Source: Bacteroidales bacterium UBA5349 | GTDB taxonomy: Bacteria; Bacteroidota; Bacteroidia; Bacteroidales; Tenuifilaceae | Reading direction: 5' to 3' | Assembly: GCA_002410065.1 (NCBI GenBank) | Contig: DHQB01000009.1 | Location: 1-64,000, forward strand | Length of the DNA: 64,000 nt | In this document: positions 53,593-63,173 of the stretch, in pieces | Layout of the letters: each line of letters starts with the position of its first letter | Position numbering within the stretch: position 1 is the first letter of the stretch | Notes under the pieces: model-generated | What the model saw: only the letters and a program-made list of their open reading frames with translations | Database searches by the model: none | Told to the model about the DNA's origin: nothing | Made by a program: the position numbers and the translations under genes

Positions 53593-56500
53593 TTATTGCA
53601 AAATAATTATTTTAGAAACTATCTTATTTTCAAATTGTACTGAAATGAAGTGTACCCCAGGTCTTAAAGCAGAGACGTTCAGAGGAAGCAAATCTTTGTC
53701 CATCACAGTTTCTTTGGACATTACCCTTTGACCGAACGAATTATGTATTTGGATTACGACTCTTTTATTGTTAAAATCAGTTGTTTTGACATAAATGATA
53801 TCCTGAGCAGGATTCGGGAAAACAAGAACTTCAGACGTTTCAATTTCATTGATGCCATCAACCAAGCCAAAGTTTGCTGTGAGCGTTCTATCGGCGATTA
53901 CAGTAAATGAATAGTCAGGGTTGGTTGAAACTACGCTTTCATCTTCGCTCCAGTTTACAAATTCATACCCTTCCGATGGTGTAGCGTTTAAGTTAGCGGT
54001 CTGGTTAAAAGCGTAGGTGCCTGCACCAGCAACGGTTCCACCCTCTTCAGGTGAAGCTGTTGCGGTAATGGTAAAGGTTTGGGTTGCAAAGTTGGCCACT
54101 AACGTTCTGTCAGATGTTACAGTAAACGTATATTCAGCATCGACAGAAACCGCTTCTCCGTTTTCAGTCCACTGCACAAATTCGTAACCATCGGTCGGTG
54201 TAGCGATGAGCGTAGCCGTAGATTGTGCAATATAATTTCCAGTACCCGAAATCGTACCCCCTTCTATGGGTTCTGCAATGACAGAAATGGTATAAACTTC
54301 AGGTGTAAACCACTCAAGTGCTTCGGCAATCATGGTATTGATGTCATTGTCGTTCGTAAACTGAGAGATGTCGAAACTGATAAAGTAGGACTTATAGATC
54401 AGATTGTCGAGCCAAATGGCGCAACCCTGCCCTTTTGAATAGGCATTTCCGTTGAAAGGACCTCCCTCAAAGACGAACGTACCCCATGAGCTGATTTCAG
54501 GATTACTTACCTCATCGGCAAAAGTTTCAGGACATTCCCTGTTAAATATTACATCAGGGCTATCGGCAAAAACCGGAATAATCTGGTTTTCGGTGCCTAT
54601 GGGGCTTGCCGGTAAACCTTTTATGCTACCATGATGGTATCCCAATGAATCGGGTCCGGCAATACCATCCGATCCGCCAAAATATGGAGGGTTAACTTGT
54701 GCGGTATAACCACCCCGCAGATAGGCTCTAAAGAACTTGTTTATAATACCGTTATTGGGTAAGGCATGTTGTATGGAGGGTAAATTGTCAGATGCAAAGA
54801 ATACATTTTTGGGCATAGCATCGGTTCCTTTATCCATAAAACTCATAAGCTCAGCTGAAAAGTTCTTTAGGATATTATTATTATTCGAACTATTGGAGTA
54901 GGCAATAATGATATCGTAACTGTCGGGAAAACTATACTGATCAAAAGCAGCCCAGTTAAATACATCAAAGTCAACACCTGCAGCATTTAGTGCAGCAACA
55001 TATTTTGGGAACTCCTTATTTTGGTAGTCCTGAAAACCAGGTTTATTCCCTGGCATGGCCAAAAGTATGTTTACTCCCGATGTTGGCAATGTATTGAATA
55101 CTAGAGACTCATCTTGTGTTTCGTGAAGTTCTGCTCGATTGGCGTTGGGGGAATTATCGGTTGCTGCAAAATAATAATCTATGGTTGCGCCCGCAGGTAA
55201 GTCCTCTAACAAGTAATGGTATATGTTTGGTTCCTCAAACGAGGTGTGGGACATAGCTTGCCATTCGCCACCCGTGTTGTAGTATAGGGTATCGGAATAA
55301 ATGCCCGAACCATCGGTGATTGTTGCTGAGAGTTCCATGTAATCGTTAAAGGTATTCCAAACTTTTTTGTGACTAATGATCGGCGCCTCAAGGTCTTCGC
55401 TTATATAAAATTTAATAGCAAGGTTGTTATAAGGAAGATTACCTGAAGGCTCGGGGCCTATATACTGATTGTTTTCAACAATTTCTCTAAGATAGCATAG
55501 ACCTGCGGTAGCATCATCATTTTGTATGGCAATGGTGGCGCTTTGGCCAAAAACATGGGGAAATGCGCTCCCAGTTTGACCATTGTCCACGTTTTTGTAT
55601 TGCATGATGATATCCCCGTTTTCGTGAAGGATAACTTCGAAGCAAAGGGTTTGGCTACCACCGTCTCCTGCTGAAAACCTCAAATTGTTCCATTGGATTA
55701 CGCCATAGCGGTCAGGTGCAGTACCAAACATTTGGTAGTAAACATCACCGGTATTTTCCTCGGCAAACAGGTCATCCCAAAACACAGCAATTAATGCAGG
55801 CATTTCCGTGTATCCCGGTATGGGCGCATGGTAATTAAAAATATTCCCATCATTGTCCCAGCCAGAACCGGGAAAAGGGTTATACCAGTTATTCTCGGCC
55901 AATAAGAGTTCACCATTGATATCGGCATGAAAATAAGTCCTGTTAATACCATAAAACGGGAAGTCGAAACCTAAAGGGATGGGTTCCGAAAAATTATCGT
56001 CTCCCGCAAAGGCATTTACACCATAAGTAACCACCGATGTTCCAGTACTACTTATTTCAATCCAGTTATAAACCGGACCACCGGGTTCTTCGCTGTCAAT
56101 CCATCGGTAGCTCATCAGGTCGGGGCCACCTGTCCCATAATGTAGCACTATATCTGTGGAACTAATTAGGCTATCATTTGTGGGATCTCCATCTCCAGTA
56201 AGGATAGTGCTCATACTTACTAAATATGTACCACTTTCGGTAGGTTGCCACACAGGAAAATTCACCTGTTCGGTTTGCGATGCAGGTAAAGAGTTGGTAA
56301 AGTTGACGGTTTCAGTATAGACCACCGCACTGGTTGATTGATTGGTAATGGTACATTCAACCGGAAAATCTTCGGTAACCTCCGAGCCTCCAAAATTTTT
56401 GATGGTACAGGAAGGTACTATTTCTGAATCCAGCCGATGAAAACCTACGGGATTGTCAATAGACAAAACCCCCACATCACTGGGCTGAGGCTGCCCTACT

Positions 56501-57024
56501 TTAACATCATCTATAACCAGTGAATACGTATCCTGTATCCATTGGATGGCTAAATATACCTGCTGACCCTGATAAGCGCTCAGGTCGTAGGTAAATTCCT
56601 GATAGCTACTGCCCAATCCGGTTACATTTTCAAGAGTTACATTAAAATTACTGATCTGGTTGCCGGAAGTTGATAAACGTACGTTCATGTCTTCGGTACC
56701 ATACCATGCCCTGGCAACAAAAGTAAATATGTCCCCGTTATTAATGGTTACCTGTGGAGTGATCAGCCAGTCATTTCCATTGTTGCCATAACTTTGTACG
56801 AAGGCTATCCATTCACCGCTATTTGCAAAAGCATGTTTAAATGCCTTCCATTTTTCACCGTCATTGTTTACGTCATAAGTAGTCCACCCTGCTGGAATGG
56901 AGCCGCCCTCAAATCCTTCGTTGATGGTCCACTGGGCCAAAACAACATTTGCATGAGAGCTTGCGAAAAGCAATAAAAGAATCAATACAAATTGTTGCAT
57001 TCTTAATGCGTAGTTTTTTTTCAT
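53593..57024 (-). CDS. Large T9SS-secreted multidomain surface protein
   Basis: A 1143-residue secreted protein. Signal peptide ends near VVLAQ (about 31). About 33-180 is a cleaved-adhesin (jelly-roll) domain starting NEGFEGGSIPAGW. A beta-rich middle follows, including a CARDB-like segment near 185-300. About 660-910 is an alpha/beta region of unknown type. About 915-1055 holds two tandem divergent InlB B-repeats (GYEFVQW, GYEFVNW). The C-terminus (about 1065-1143) is a type A T9SS sorting domain with VFPNPAQD. It would be exported by T9SS and attached to or shed from the surface. It lies 84 bp after the TPR-AraC regulator. Base use looks somewhat richer in GC than its neighbours. Confidence 0.88.
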   Translation of the reverse strand: MKKNYALRMQQFVLILLLLFASSHANVVLAQWTINEGFEGGSIPAGWTTYDVNNDGEKWKAFKHAFANSGEWIAFVQSYGNNGNDWLITPQVTINNGDIFTFVARAWYGTEDMNVRLSTSGNQISNFNVTLENVTGLGSSYQEFTYDLSAYQGQQVYLAIQWIQDTYSLVIDDVKVGQPQPSDVGVLSIDNPVGFHRLDSEIVPSCTIKNFGGSEVTEDFPVECTITNQSTSAVVYTETVNFTNSLPASQTEQVNFPVWQPTESGTYLVSMSTILTGDGDPTNDSLISSTDIVLHYGTGGPDLMSYRWIDSEEPGGPVYNWIEISSTGTSVVTYGVNAFAGDDNFSEPIPLGFDFPFYGINRTYFHADINGELLLAENNWYNPFPGSGWDNDGNIFNYHAPIPGYTEMPALIAVFWDDLFAEENTGDVYYQMFGTAPDRYGVIQWNNLRFSAGDGGSQTLCFEVILHENGDIIMQYKNVDNGQTGSAFPHVFGQSATIAIQNDDATAGLCYLREIVENNQYIGPEPSGNLPYNNLAIKFYISEDLEAPIISHKKVWNTFNDYMELSATITDGSGIYSDTLYYNTGGEWQAMSHTSFEEPNIYHYLLEDLPAGATIDYYFAATDNSPNANRAELHETQDESLVFNTLPTSGVNILLAMPGNKPGFQDYQNKEFPKYVAALNAAGVDFDVFNWAAFDQYSFPDSYDIIIAYSNSSNNNNILKNFSAELMSFMDKGTDAMPKNVFFASDNLPSIQHALPNNGIINKFFRAYLRGGYTAQVNPPYFGGSDGIAGPDSLGYHHGSIKGLPASPIGTENQIIPVFADSPDVIFNRECPETFADEVSNPEISSWGTFVFEGGPFNGNAYSKGQGCAIWLDNLIYKSYFISFDISQFTNDNDINTMIAEALEWFTPEVYTISVIAEPIEGGTISGTGNYIAQSTATLIATPTDGYEFVQWTENGEAVSVDAEYTFTVTSDRTLVANFATQTFTITATASPEEGGTVAGAGTYAFNQTANLNATPSEGYEFVNWSEDESVVSTNPDYSFTVIADRTLTANFGLVDGINEIETSEVLVFPNPAQDIIYVKTTDFNNKRVVIQIHNSFGQRVMSKETVMDKDLLPLNVSALRPGVHFISVQFENKIVSKIIILQ

Positions 57025-57108
57025 TGTGATTTAAGTTTTAGTTCATATAATCACAAATAAATAACTACAGGAGGCGATTTGCAAATATTTTACTTGCAGA
57101 TTGGTAAA

Positions 57109-59037
57109 TTAGGGAGTGTTGTTTAGATTTGTAACACCCCTAAAATCAATGTTTTTTATGAAAATTGAGGGGGTTACGCCAGAGAACTTTTTAAACACCA
57201 TATTAAAGTTTGATATTGAGTTAAAACCTGATTCTCGTGCGATGGCATCGATAGTATATTTAGTGCCGATTATTGGGTCGGAGAGCATCTTCATGGCATG
57301 GTTTACTCGATATTCGTTGATGAAATTAGAGTAACTTTTACAAAATACTTCGTTAATGATTTGCGAAAGGTAGGTTCGGTTGGTACTTAATCGGTGCGCC
57401 AATTTTTCTATGGTTAGGTCGGAGCGTGTAAAGATCTGATCTTTCTCCAATAGTTTTTCCATACGTTGCAATATGGATTCTTTTTCATCGGGGTCAAGTC
57501 GGGACTTATTTCGATCGATTTCGGTCATTGAAAGCATTTGCTCCTTCGTCTTTTTTAACTCCTGCTCTTTTTTAATTAAGTCAAGGTTCTTTTTCGTAAT
57601 GAATTTATAAGCAAGGTTTTTCTTCCGAAACTGAACGATGATGATTAACATTGCTAAAAAAAGTATGATAAGTGCAATTAAATAAGTACGGTTTAAAGAT
57701 TTTTGTCCATCTAATTTTACCTGTTGGATTTCACTGGAATAACGTAGTTTCAAATTATCATTGGAGAGTTTCTCATTGATGTATTTTTCTTCTATCATAG
57801 ATATTTTAGCAGCTTTATCTATGTTAAACAAACTGTCTTTTAGAGTAGATGCCTCACGGAATATTTTAAGAGCAAGTTGGTAATTACCGAGTTTTTGGTG
57901 GATAAGAGACAATTGTTCCAGTGCATTTTTTTTAGAAACTGGCTCATTGGTTTCCTCATACAAGCGAATGCTCAGGTTGCAGTAAACCAAAGCTTTGGAC
58001 AACTCGTCCTTTATTGTAAATACACGTGCCATTTTATGATATACGGCGGCAAGGCCACTTTTATCATCTAATCTATGACATAATTCATGGGCTTGATTTA
58101 AAAATTGAAGAGCTTTTTCTAAATTCCCTAAATTATAATATACTTCACCTATACTGGTGAAATTGGAGGCTATACCATAAACATCATTATTGCGTTCATC
58201 TATTTGTACCGCTTCAAAAAAATAGCTCAAAGCCAACTTGTAGTCTTCCAGTTTGATGTAAATCAATCCTATGTTCGTTAGACTGATGCTGTATCCCTGC
58301 TGGTTGTCAATTATCCTAAATTCGTCACGTGCTTGGGTAATATTGAGCAACGCCTTTTCGTAATCCTTCAACATTATATTTACCAACCCAATGTTCAATT
58401 TGCTTCTGGCTATTTGAAGGGTATCTTTTAGATCCTGAAAAACCCTCAATGCACTGTAGTTATATTCATTCGCTTTTTCATAATCACCCATTTTTATATA
58501 CATCAACGAAATATTGCTAAAGATGATGGCAGCGCTTTTGTTGTAATTCCTCTCTAAAGCTATTTTAAGTGCCTCATTTGCGTATGACAACGCTTTTTTG
58601 CTATTTCCAGTTTTGAAGGACAACGAGAATAATTGGTTATAAACCTTAATAATGTCCAGAGGAAACTTAAGATTTATGCTGATTTTTAATGCCTCGTGCA
58701 ATAAGCTATCCTTTATGTTATAGCTAAGCTCATAATCCACATCATTAGCTATGCGAATGTATGTGTTGGCTATATTTTTTACATCTGAACATTTTTTTAA
58801 GCTATCCAAAATCCCCTTATAGTAAAGTTTTTTCTGATTTTGCGACATTTTAGGACTAGCCAATTCGTTGCTGTGCTCATTTTTTCTAAACTCTAAAACG
58901 GGGTTTCGATCTTTAGGTTCATGAAGCGTATTTTGTGCAGATAAAAATTGGATTGTTGAAAAAAATAATATAATCCAAACCGTAACAGTAAAATCAGGAC
59001 GATTAGAGGAACAATATGAATTTTCACAGTAATCCAT
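57109..59037 (-). CDS. TPR-containing membrane AraC-family regulator
   Basis: A 642-residue one-component regulator. An N-terminal hydrophobic segment (about 18-34) acts as signal or anchor. TPR repeats run from about 85 to 390 (YSALRVFQDLKDTLQIARSKLNIG style), then one transmembrane helix near 445-465 (TYLIALIILFLAMLIIIVQF), a coiled coil, and a C-terminal AraC helix-turn-helix domain (about 535-635: LTIEKLAHRLSTNRTYLSQIIN and IDAIARESGFNSISNFNMVFKKFSGVTPS). TPRs would lie outside and the DNA-binding domain inside. It is followed by the T9SS surface protein gene, a plausible target. Confidence 0.9.
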   Translation of the reverse strand: MDYCENSYCSSNRPDFTVTVWIILFFSTIQFLSAQNTLHEPKDRNPVLEFRKNEHSNELASPKMSQNQKKLYYKGILDSLKKCSDVKNIANTYIRIANDVDYELSYNIKDSLLHEALKISINLKFPLDIIKVYNQLFSLSFKTGNSKKALSYANEALKIALERNYNKSAAIIFSNISLMYIKMGDYEKANEYNYSALRVFQDLKDTLQIARSKLNIGLVNIMLKDYEKALLNITQARDEFRIIDNQQGYSISLTNIGLIYIKLEDYKLALSYFFEAVQIDERNNDVYGIASNFTSIGEVYYNLGNLEKALQFLNQAHELCHRLDDKSGLAAVYHKMARVFTIKDELSKALVYCNLSIRLYEETNEPVSKKNALEQLSLIHQKLGNYQLALKIFREASTLKDSLFNIDKAAKISMIEEKYINEKLSNDNLKLRYSSEIQQVKLDGQKSLNRTYLIALIILFLAMLIIIVQFRKKNLAYKFITKKNLDLIKKEQELKKTKEQMLSMTEIDRNKSRLDPDEKESILQRMEKLLEKDQIFTRSDLTIEKLAHRLSTNRTYLSQIINEVFCKSYSNFINEYRVNHAMKMLSDPIIGTKYTIDAIARESGFNSISNFNMVFKKFSGVTPSIFIKNIDFRGVTNLNNTP

Positions 59038-59400
59038 GACAAGTTAGTTAAGGATAAAGTAATTGGAAGATGCGTTAAATATATGGCCTTTGATATAAAA
59101 AAACAAATATGAGGAGAACTGTAGTTTGTACAAACAAATATGCCACTCTTATCAAACACTTGTGATTTTAACTGCAAGCATAAAAAATACTTTGTTTTCT
59201 TTAGTATTGAGTTTACTGTTAAAGTTGATACCCTCCCTCCCGCAAGTGATAAACAACACGTTTGGTATGTTATTGAGATGCATTATTAATATTCACTAAT
59301 TTACCAATTAGGTAATGTTTTATTTTATGGTTTAATATTTATATACGAATATTGCTTTTACTTGAGTGCAATATTATTAACCTAAAAAACCAAAATCATT
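59038..59400. other. Divergent intergenic region between the AraC regulator and the phospholipase C-like gene
   Basis: 363 bp without a supported gene. It holds a TTACC-N5-GGTAA palindrome (59301-59315) and an 8-bp inverted repeat AATATTGC/GCAATATT (59348-59375) just 25 bp before the phospholipase C-like start. Both are candidate operator or leader elements. Confidence 0.5.
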
Positions 59401-60282
59401 ATGAAACGAATTTATTTTACACTTGCAGTAGCTACGCTTTTTCTGGCGACATTTATTGGTTGTGAAAAGGAAGATCTGTTTGTTCCGGAAAAGTTTGATA
59501 GCAATAAAGTTGATAATGTAAATGCTATTGGATTTGAAATACCCGATCAGATTCTAATGTCTGAAAATTTTAAGATTACCTTTCCAGAAACTGGTTCTAA
59601 ATGGTCATGGACTCCTCATCAAAAAACAATGTGGGTTGCTGCTAAACAGTGGGGATTATCGGATGCCAGAGCAAACGCAATGGCAGGTGCAGCACACATG
59701 CCCGATGTTTATGACGCTGATGGGCACTTACCCGGTACTCAACAATGGCGACACGGTTATGTCTATTTGTATGGAGTTTACATTAAATTTGGTATAGCAG
59801 ACGCTATGTGTGCTAGTAATATTAGCGGAAGTGGTTATAATGGGAAAAGCGCATTTAATTATTACCCATCAAATAAATCGCTTGGAGACTGGTATTTAGG
59901 ATATGCCTCGCATTATTTGCAAGATGTTGCCAATCCATGGCATACTTCAGCAAATATATACCAACAAATATCAACTCATACTGGTTATGAAAACTGGGTT
60001 GCAAACAACTGGACTAAGGGTCATAAATTTCAAGATGTAATTAGTGTCGATTATAGTTATTATGCTGTTACAGATCCTGCTGCTTCCACAAGAAAACTAG
60101 CGCTTTGGAGTAACAACAAGAATACAGCAATTTATAACGCTTACGTGGCTTCAGGCAAACCAACTGGTTCAGGAACAGGTAATACAACTTTAGTTAATGA
60201 AACAAAAGAATTGCTAAAAGCATCATGCAGATATACTAAAGGTTTAATTAAATATACTTTGGATGCTAAACGTGCCTGGTAA
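59401..60282 (+). CDS. Zinc phospholipase C / S1-P1 nuclease-fold lipoprotein
   Basis: A 293-residue lipoprotein (lipobox TFIGC, Cys21). The helical domain carries HYLQDVANPWH (His171, Asp175, His181) and HTGYE (His193, Glu197). The spacing H-x3-D-x5-H and H-x3-E matches the metal ligands of bacterial zinc phospholipase C (Bacillus cereus H118, D122, H128, H142, E146). Upstream PHQ (His73), DVYDAD (Asp102 or Asp105) and WRHGY (His118) fit the remaining ligands. It should hydrolyse a phosphodiester or phospholipid at the cell envelope. Phospholipase rather than nuclease is preferred, not proven. Confidence 0.82.
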   Translation: MKRIYFTLAVATLFLATFIGCEKEDLFVPEKFDSNKVDNVNAIGFEIPDQILMSENFKITFPETGSKWSWTPHQKTMWVAAKQWGLSDARANAMAGAAHMPDVYDADGHLPGTQQWRHGYVYLYGVYIKFGIADAMCASNISGSGYNGKSAFNYYPSNKSLGDWYLGYASHYLQDVANPWHTSANIYQQISTHTGYENWVANNWTKGHKFQDVISVDYSYYAVTDPAASTRKLALWSNNKNTAIYNAYVASGKPTGSGTGNTTLVNETKELLKASCRYTKGLIKYTLDAKRAW

Positions 60283-60944
60283 TTACTGTTTTAATCCTTT
60301 TAAGTAACCTGAATTTAAGTAATAAATGCAACTTTTAAGGATGTGGTTTTTATTAATACTTTTCAGAAGAAAGGGGGAAAAATTGATTCTTCCTTTCTTG
60401 CGAATGTGGATAAATCTTAATTTTAGGTCACCATCGAGAAAGTTGTAATATTAACTACAAGAGAAAAAAGATAAATAATATTTAAGTATGTTTAACCTCC
60501 TAGATATCAATACATAATTCATTTAAGTAGAAATCTGTCCAGTCAGGATAGATCATCTCAAAAATGATTATCTTTAAGTTTTAGAAGAAGAAATTTTTAC
60601 GAACAAAAGGAACATTGTCAACCAATAGGGTATAATAGCCAGTTAATATCTATTGTGAAATCAAACTACAACATAACATTGCAATTCAAGAAAACCCGCA
60701 TTTTGCTTCAAGTAATTCTATCTCAGAATTATAGATGCGAGTAGAAGGATGACACCAGAATAGAAAATCCTCACTTCTGGCTTTGTCATTTTACTTAACG
60801 CTTTTTTTATTTACAGTTTTTTTCTTAAAGTATTAATACACTTATTTTATCTAAATAATGTGGGCTAATTAATACATAATAAACCCATGTGGTTTAAACA
60901 ATTGATTTTTAATTATTTATTTACCCCTTAAAAACTTTTTTAAA
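60283..60944. other. 662-bp intergenic region with inverted repeats
   Basis: No reading frame of note. Two structures are visible: an 8-bp stem AAGAAAGG/CCTTTCTT (60367-60399) without a T tract, and an imperfect stem at 60749-60789 (ATGACACCAGAA with TTCTGGCTTTGTCAT) that looks like a dispersed hairpin element. The rest is AT-rich and shows nothing I can name. Confidence 0.55.
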
Positions 60945-62900
60945 ATGAAATATATTTTATTCACTTTTCTCTTTGCATTCAGTTTTATTGTAAATGCTCA
61001 GAATTTTGTAGGAGAAAGTTTGCAGAGCACTGCAACAGAGCGCAATAATGCAAGACTTATTGTTGAGGATAATTCCGGGAAGCTGCACGTTGTGTACTAC
61101 AATAATGGAATTTATTATTCTTCTTCTGAAACTAACGGGTCAACATGGTCTACGCCCATTCTTGTTGATGAAATTGGAAGGAACCCATCGCTTGTAGTTG
61201 ATTCGAACAATGTTCTTCATTTAGTGTATAAAAATGGAGGAATTAGTGCTGTTGAAATTGTTTACCGATCGTACTCAAATTCAGTGTGGAGCGCAACCGA
61301 GGTTGTGTCTCATGATGATATTAGCACCGTATCGAGACCCGCTTTGGCAATAGATACTGATAACAATCTCCATTGCGTGTGGCAAAGGGCAGGTTTTTCA
61401 TCTACTCCCAATTCTGAAATCTGGTATAGCAAACGAACCCCAAATGATGGTTGGCAAGAAGCTGCGAATATAAGTAACTCTTACGGTGCGTCTGAGTATC
61501 CAACTCTCACTATCGATTTATCAAATAATGTTCATGTTTTTTGGAAGGATTCGGGAGAAGAAATCGAAAATGATAAAATGGTTCTGTATAGGAAGTTTAC
61601 TGTTGGAGTGGGCTGGGACTCAAATTATACCAATTTGAGCAATACTACGGGGAATGGAAGTTCTGCTACAATGGATCCCTGTGCAGTAACTGATATTCAT
61701 GGCAATATTCACTTGGTGTGGAAGGATAGTCAGACTGGAACAAGGGAGATCTATTATAAAAAATGTACCAACGGTACATGGGACAATAATTTCACAAATA
61801 TCAGCAATTCAGCGGTTGCCTCCTCATATCCTTCAATATCAACCGATAATAAAGGAAATCTTTACGTTTTTTGGTCGGAAAAGATAGGTGGAGCCTATTT
61901 TGAAACTGTTTACAAAAAATTTGATAAAAATCTTGATAATTGGTCGAGTCTAACAAATATTAGCAATACGGCAAGTGCCGATTCCAATCATCCAAACACC
62001 CCTACCAAAGTTAAATCCAACATATCTGTAATTTGGACAGAGGGAGAAGCCTCGCCATATTCGGTTCTGTACTTTGGTCAAATGTTACCTCCAGTTTATT
62101 CCGTTTCGGGCATAGTGCAGGGTGACGATAATCCTGGCGTTGGTATATTTGGAGCGTTTGTGCAGCTGGAGGGAAACCACAGTTATGAGGTCACCTCGTT
62201 GACTGACGGTAACTTCTTATTTCCTGCGGTTTTGGACAACGACACCTATACGCTAACAATCACAAAACCAGGATATCAGTCCTATGTTTCAGAAGTAATT
62301 ATTGACGGAGAAAACGTTGACCTTGGAACGATTACCCTAAATGAGCTAAAGAGTTTGCCGTATGACCTGCAAATTAGTTTCGATGAATTGCCTCATGGGC
62401 AAGCTGCTTTTACATGGAATCATCCTAATGGCGAGGGAACTTCTGGTAAAGAATCAAAATCGCTGATAGGTTTTAATGTTTATCTTGACGATATTACACC
62501 TGGGAATCAGTTGGCTACAACAGGGGTAACTCCAACCTATTATCTGTTTGACAATTTAGTTGAGGGTAATCATATTGCAGGCGTTTCCGGTTTGTATAGT
62601 AGTGGCGAAACAGATATTGTTACTATTCCTTTTAATGTTAATCTGGTAGGTGTCCCATACGTGAATAACAAAATTCATGTTTACCCTAACCCCTTTACAA
62701 GCAATTTAACTATAGAAATGAAAGGGGTAGGGGGCATTGCTAACTTTGAAATTTTTAATATAATGGGACAAGGAGTTTTCAGGGGTAATTTTGTTGAAAA
62801 GACTAATGTACAAACAATAAGCTTTATTCCTGGCATTTACTTTTTAAAACTTTGGAACGGCGAAAGAGTTGAATTAATAAAAATTATAAAAAAAGAGTAG
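60945..62900 (+). CDS. T9SS-secreted propeller-like surface protein
   Basis: A 651-residue secreted protein. Signal peptide (1-18, ending VNA). About 20-375 are six or so repeats around YP(S/T)-x-(T/S)-(I/V)-D-x-x-N-(N/G)-(V/L)-(H/Y)-V-F-W and NISN, like a BNR/sialidase-type beta-propeller. About 383-460 is a carboxypeptidase regulatory-like domain (VSGIVQGDDNPGVGIFGAFVQL). About 570-651 is a type A T9SS sorting domain (VYPNPFTSN). A sugar-binding role is possible but no catalytic residues are recognised. A terminator follows. Confidence 0.85.
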   Translation: MKYILFTFLFAFSFIVNAQNFVGESLQSTATERNNARLIVEDNSGKLHVVYYNNGIYYSSSETNGSTWSTPILVDEIGRNPSLVVDSNNVLHLVYKNGGISAVEIVYRSYSNSVWSATEVVSHDDISTVSRPALAIDTDNNLHCVWQRAGFSSTPNSEIWYSKRTPNDGWQEAANISNSYGASEYPTLTIDLSNNVHVFWKDSGEEIENDKMVLYRKFTVGVGWDSNYTNLSNTTGNGSSATMDPCAVTDIHGNIHLVWKDSQTGTREIYYKKCTNGTWDNNFTNISNSAVASSYPSISTDNKGNLYVFWSEKIGGAYFETVYKKFDKNLDNWSSLTNISNTASADSNHPNTPTKVKSNISVIWTEGEASPYSVLYFGQMLPPVYSVSGIVQGDDNPGVGIFGAFVQLEGNHSYEVTSLTDGNFLFPAVLDNDTYTLTITKPGYQSYVSEVIIDGENVDLGTITLNELKSLPYDLQISFDELPHGQAAFTWNHPNGEGTSGKESKSLIGFNVYLDDITPGNQLATTGVTPTYYLFDNLVEGNHIAGVSGLYSSGETDIVTIPFNVNLVGVPYVNNKIHVYPNPFTSNLTIEMKGVGGIANFEIFNIMGQGVFRGNFVEKTNVQTISFIPGIYFLKLWNGERVELIKIIKKE

Positions 62901-62961
62901 CAAACATATTCAAATCAGCACATTGTCGAATTTCTTTAGAACTAACGAAAATTCATTAATT

Positions 62962-62982
62962 CAGCAGTGTGCTGTTTTTTTT
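62962..62982 (+). terminator. Rho-independent terminator of the propeller protein gene
   Basis: A CAGCA-GTG-TGCTG hairpin (62962-62974) followed by eight T (62975-62982). A longer alternative stem uses CAGCACA at 62916-62922. Confidence 0.8.
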
Positions 62983-63102
62983 AACCACTCAGTCTAAATA
63001 CGAGTTTACAAAGCGGTGTAATACCATCCCAACTGAAAATTTATATGGTAGCAAGTTGTGTTAAAACAGTGAGAGCAAAGCGCATATTGAATTCTATTTC
63101 GA

Positions 63103-63172
63103 CTAAAGCATAAAAGAGGAGCAATGGCTTACCCATTATTCCTCTTTTACAATTATTTACAAATAGGTAAAA
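63103..63172 (-). repeat. 70-bp direct repeat, copy 2 (terminator)
   Basis: Differs from 52499-52568 at two positions only. It starts one base beyond the stop codon of the PLP enzyme gene. Its internal 10-bp stem makes it the likely terminator of that gene, here in its natural place. Confidence 0.95.
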
Positions 63173-63173
63173 C

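Noticed and set aside
60367..60399. Terminator of the phospholipase C-like gene
   Set aside because: The stem is perfect but lacks a T tract and lies 85 bp from the stop; kept only as an inverted repeat.
52569..63102. Prophage or integrative element
   Set aside because: No integrase, transposase, relaxase or structural gene is present, so only a repeat-flanked block is claimed.
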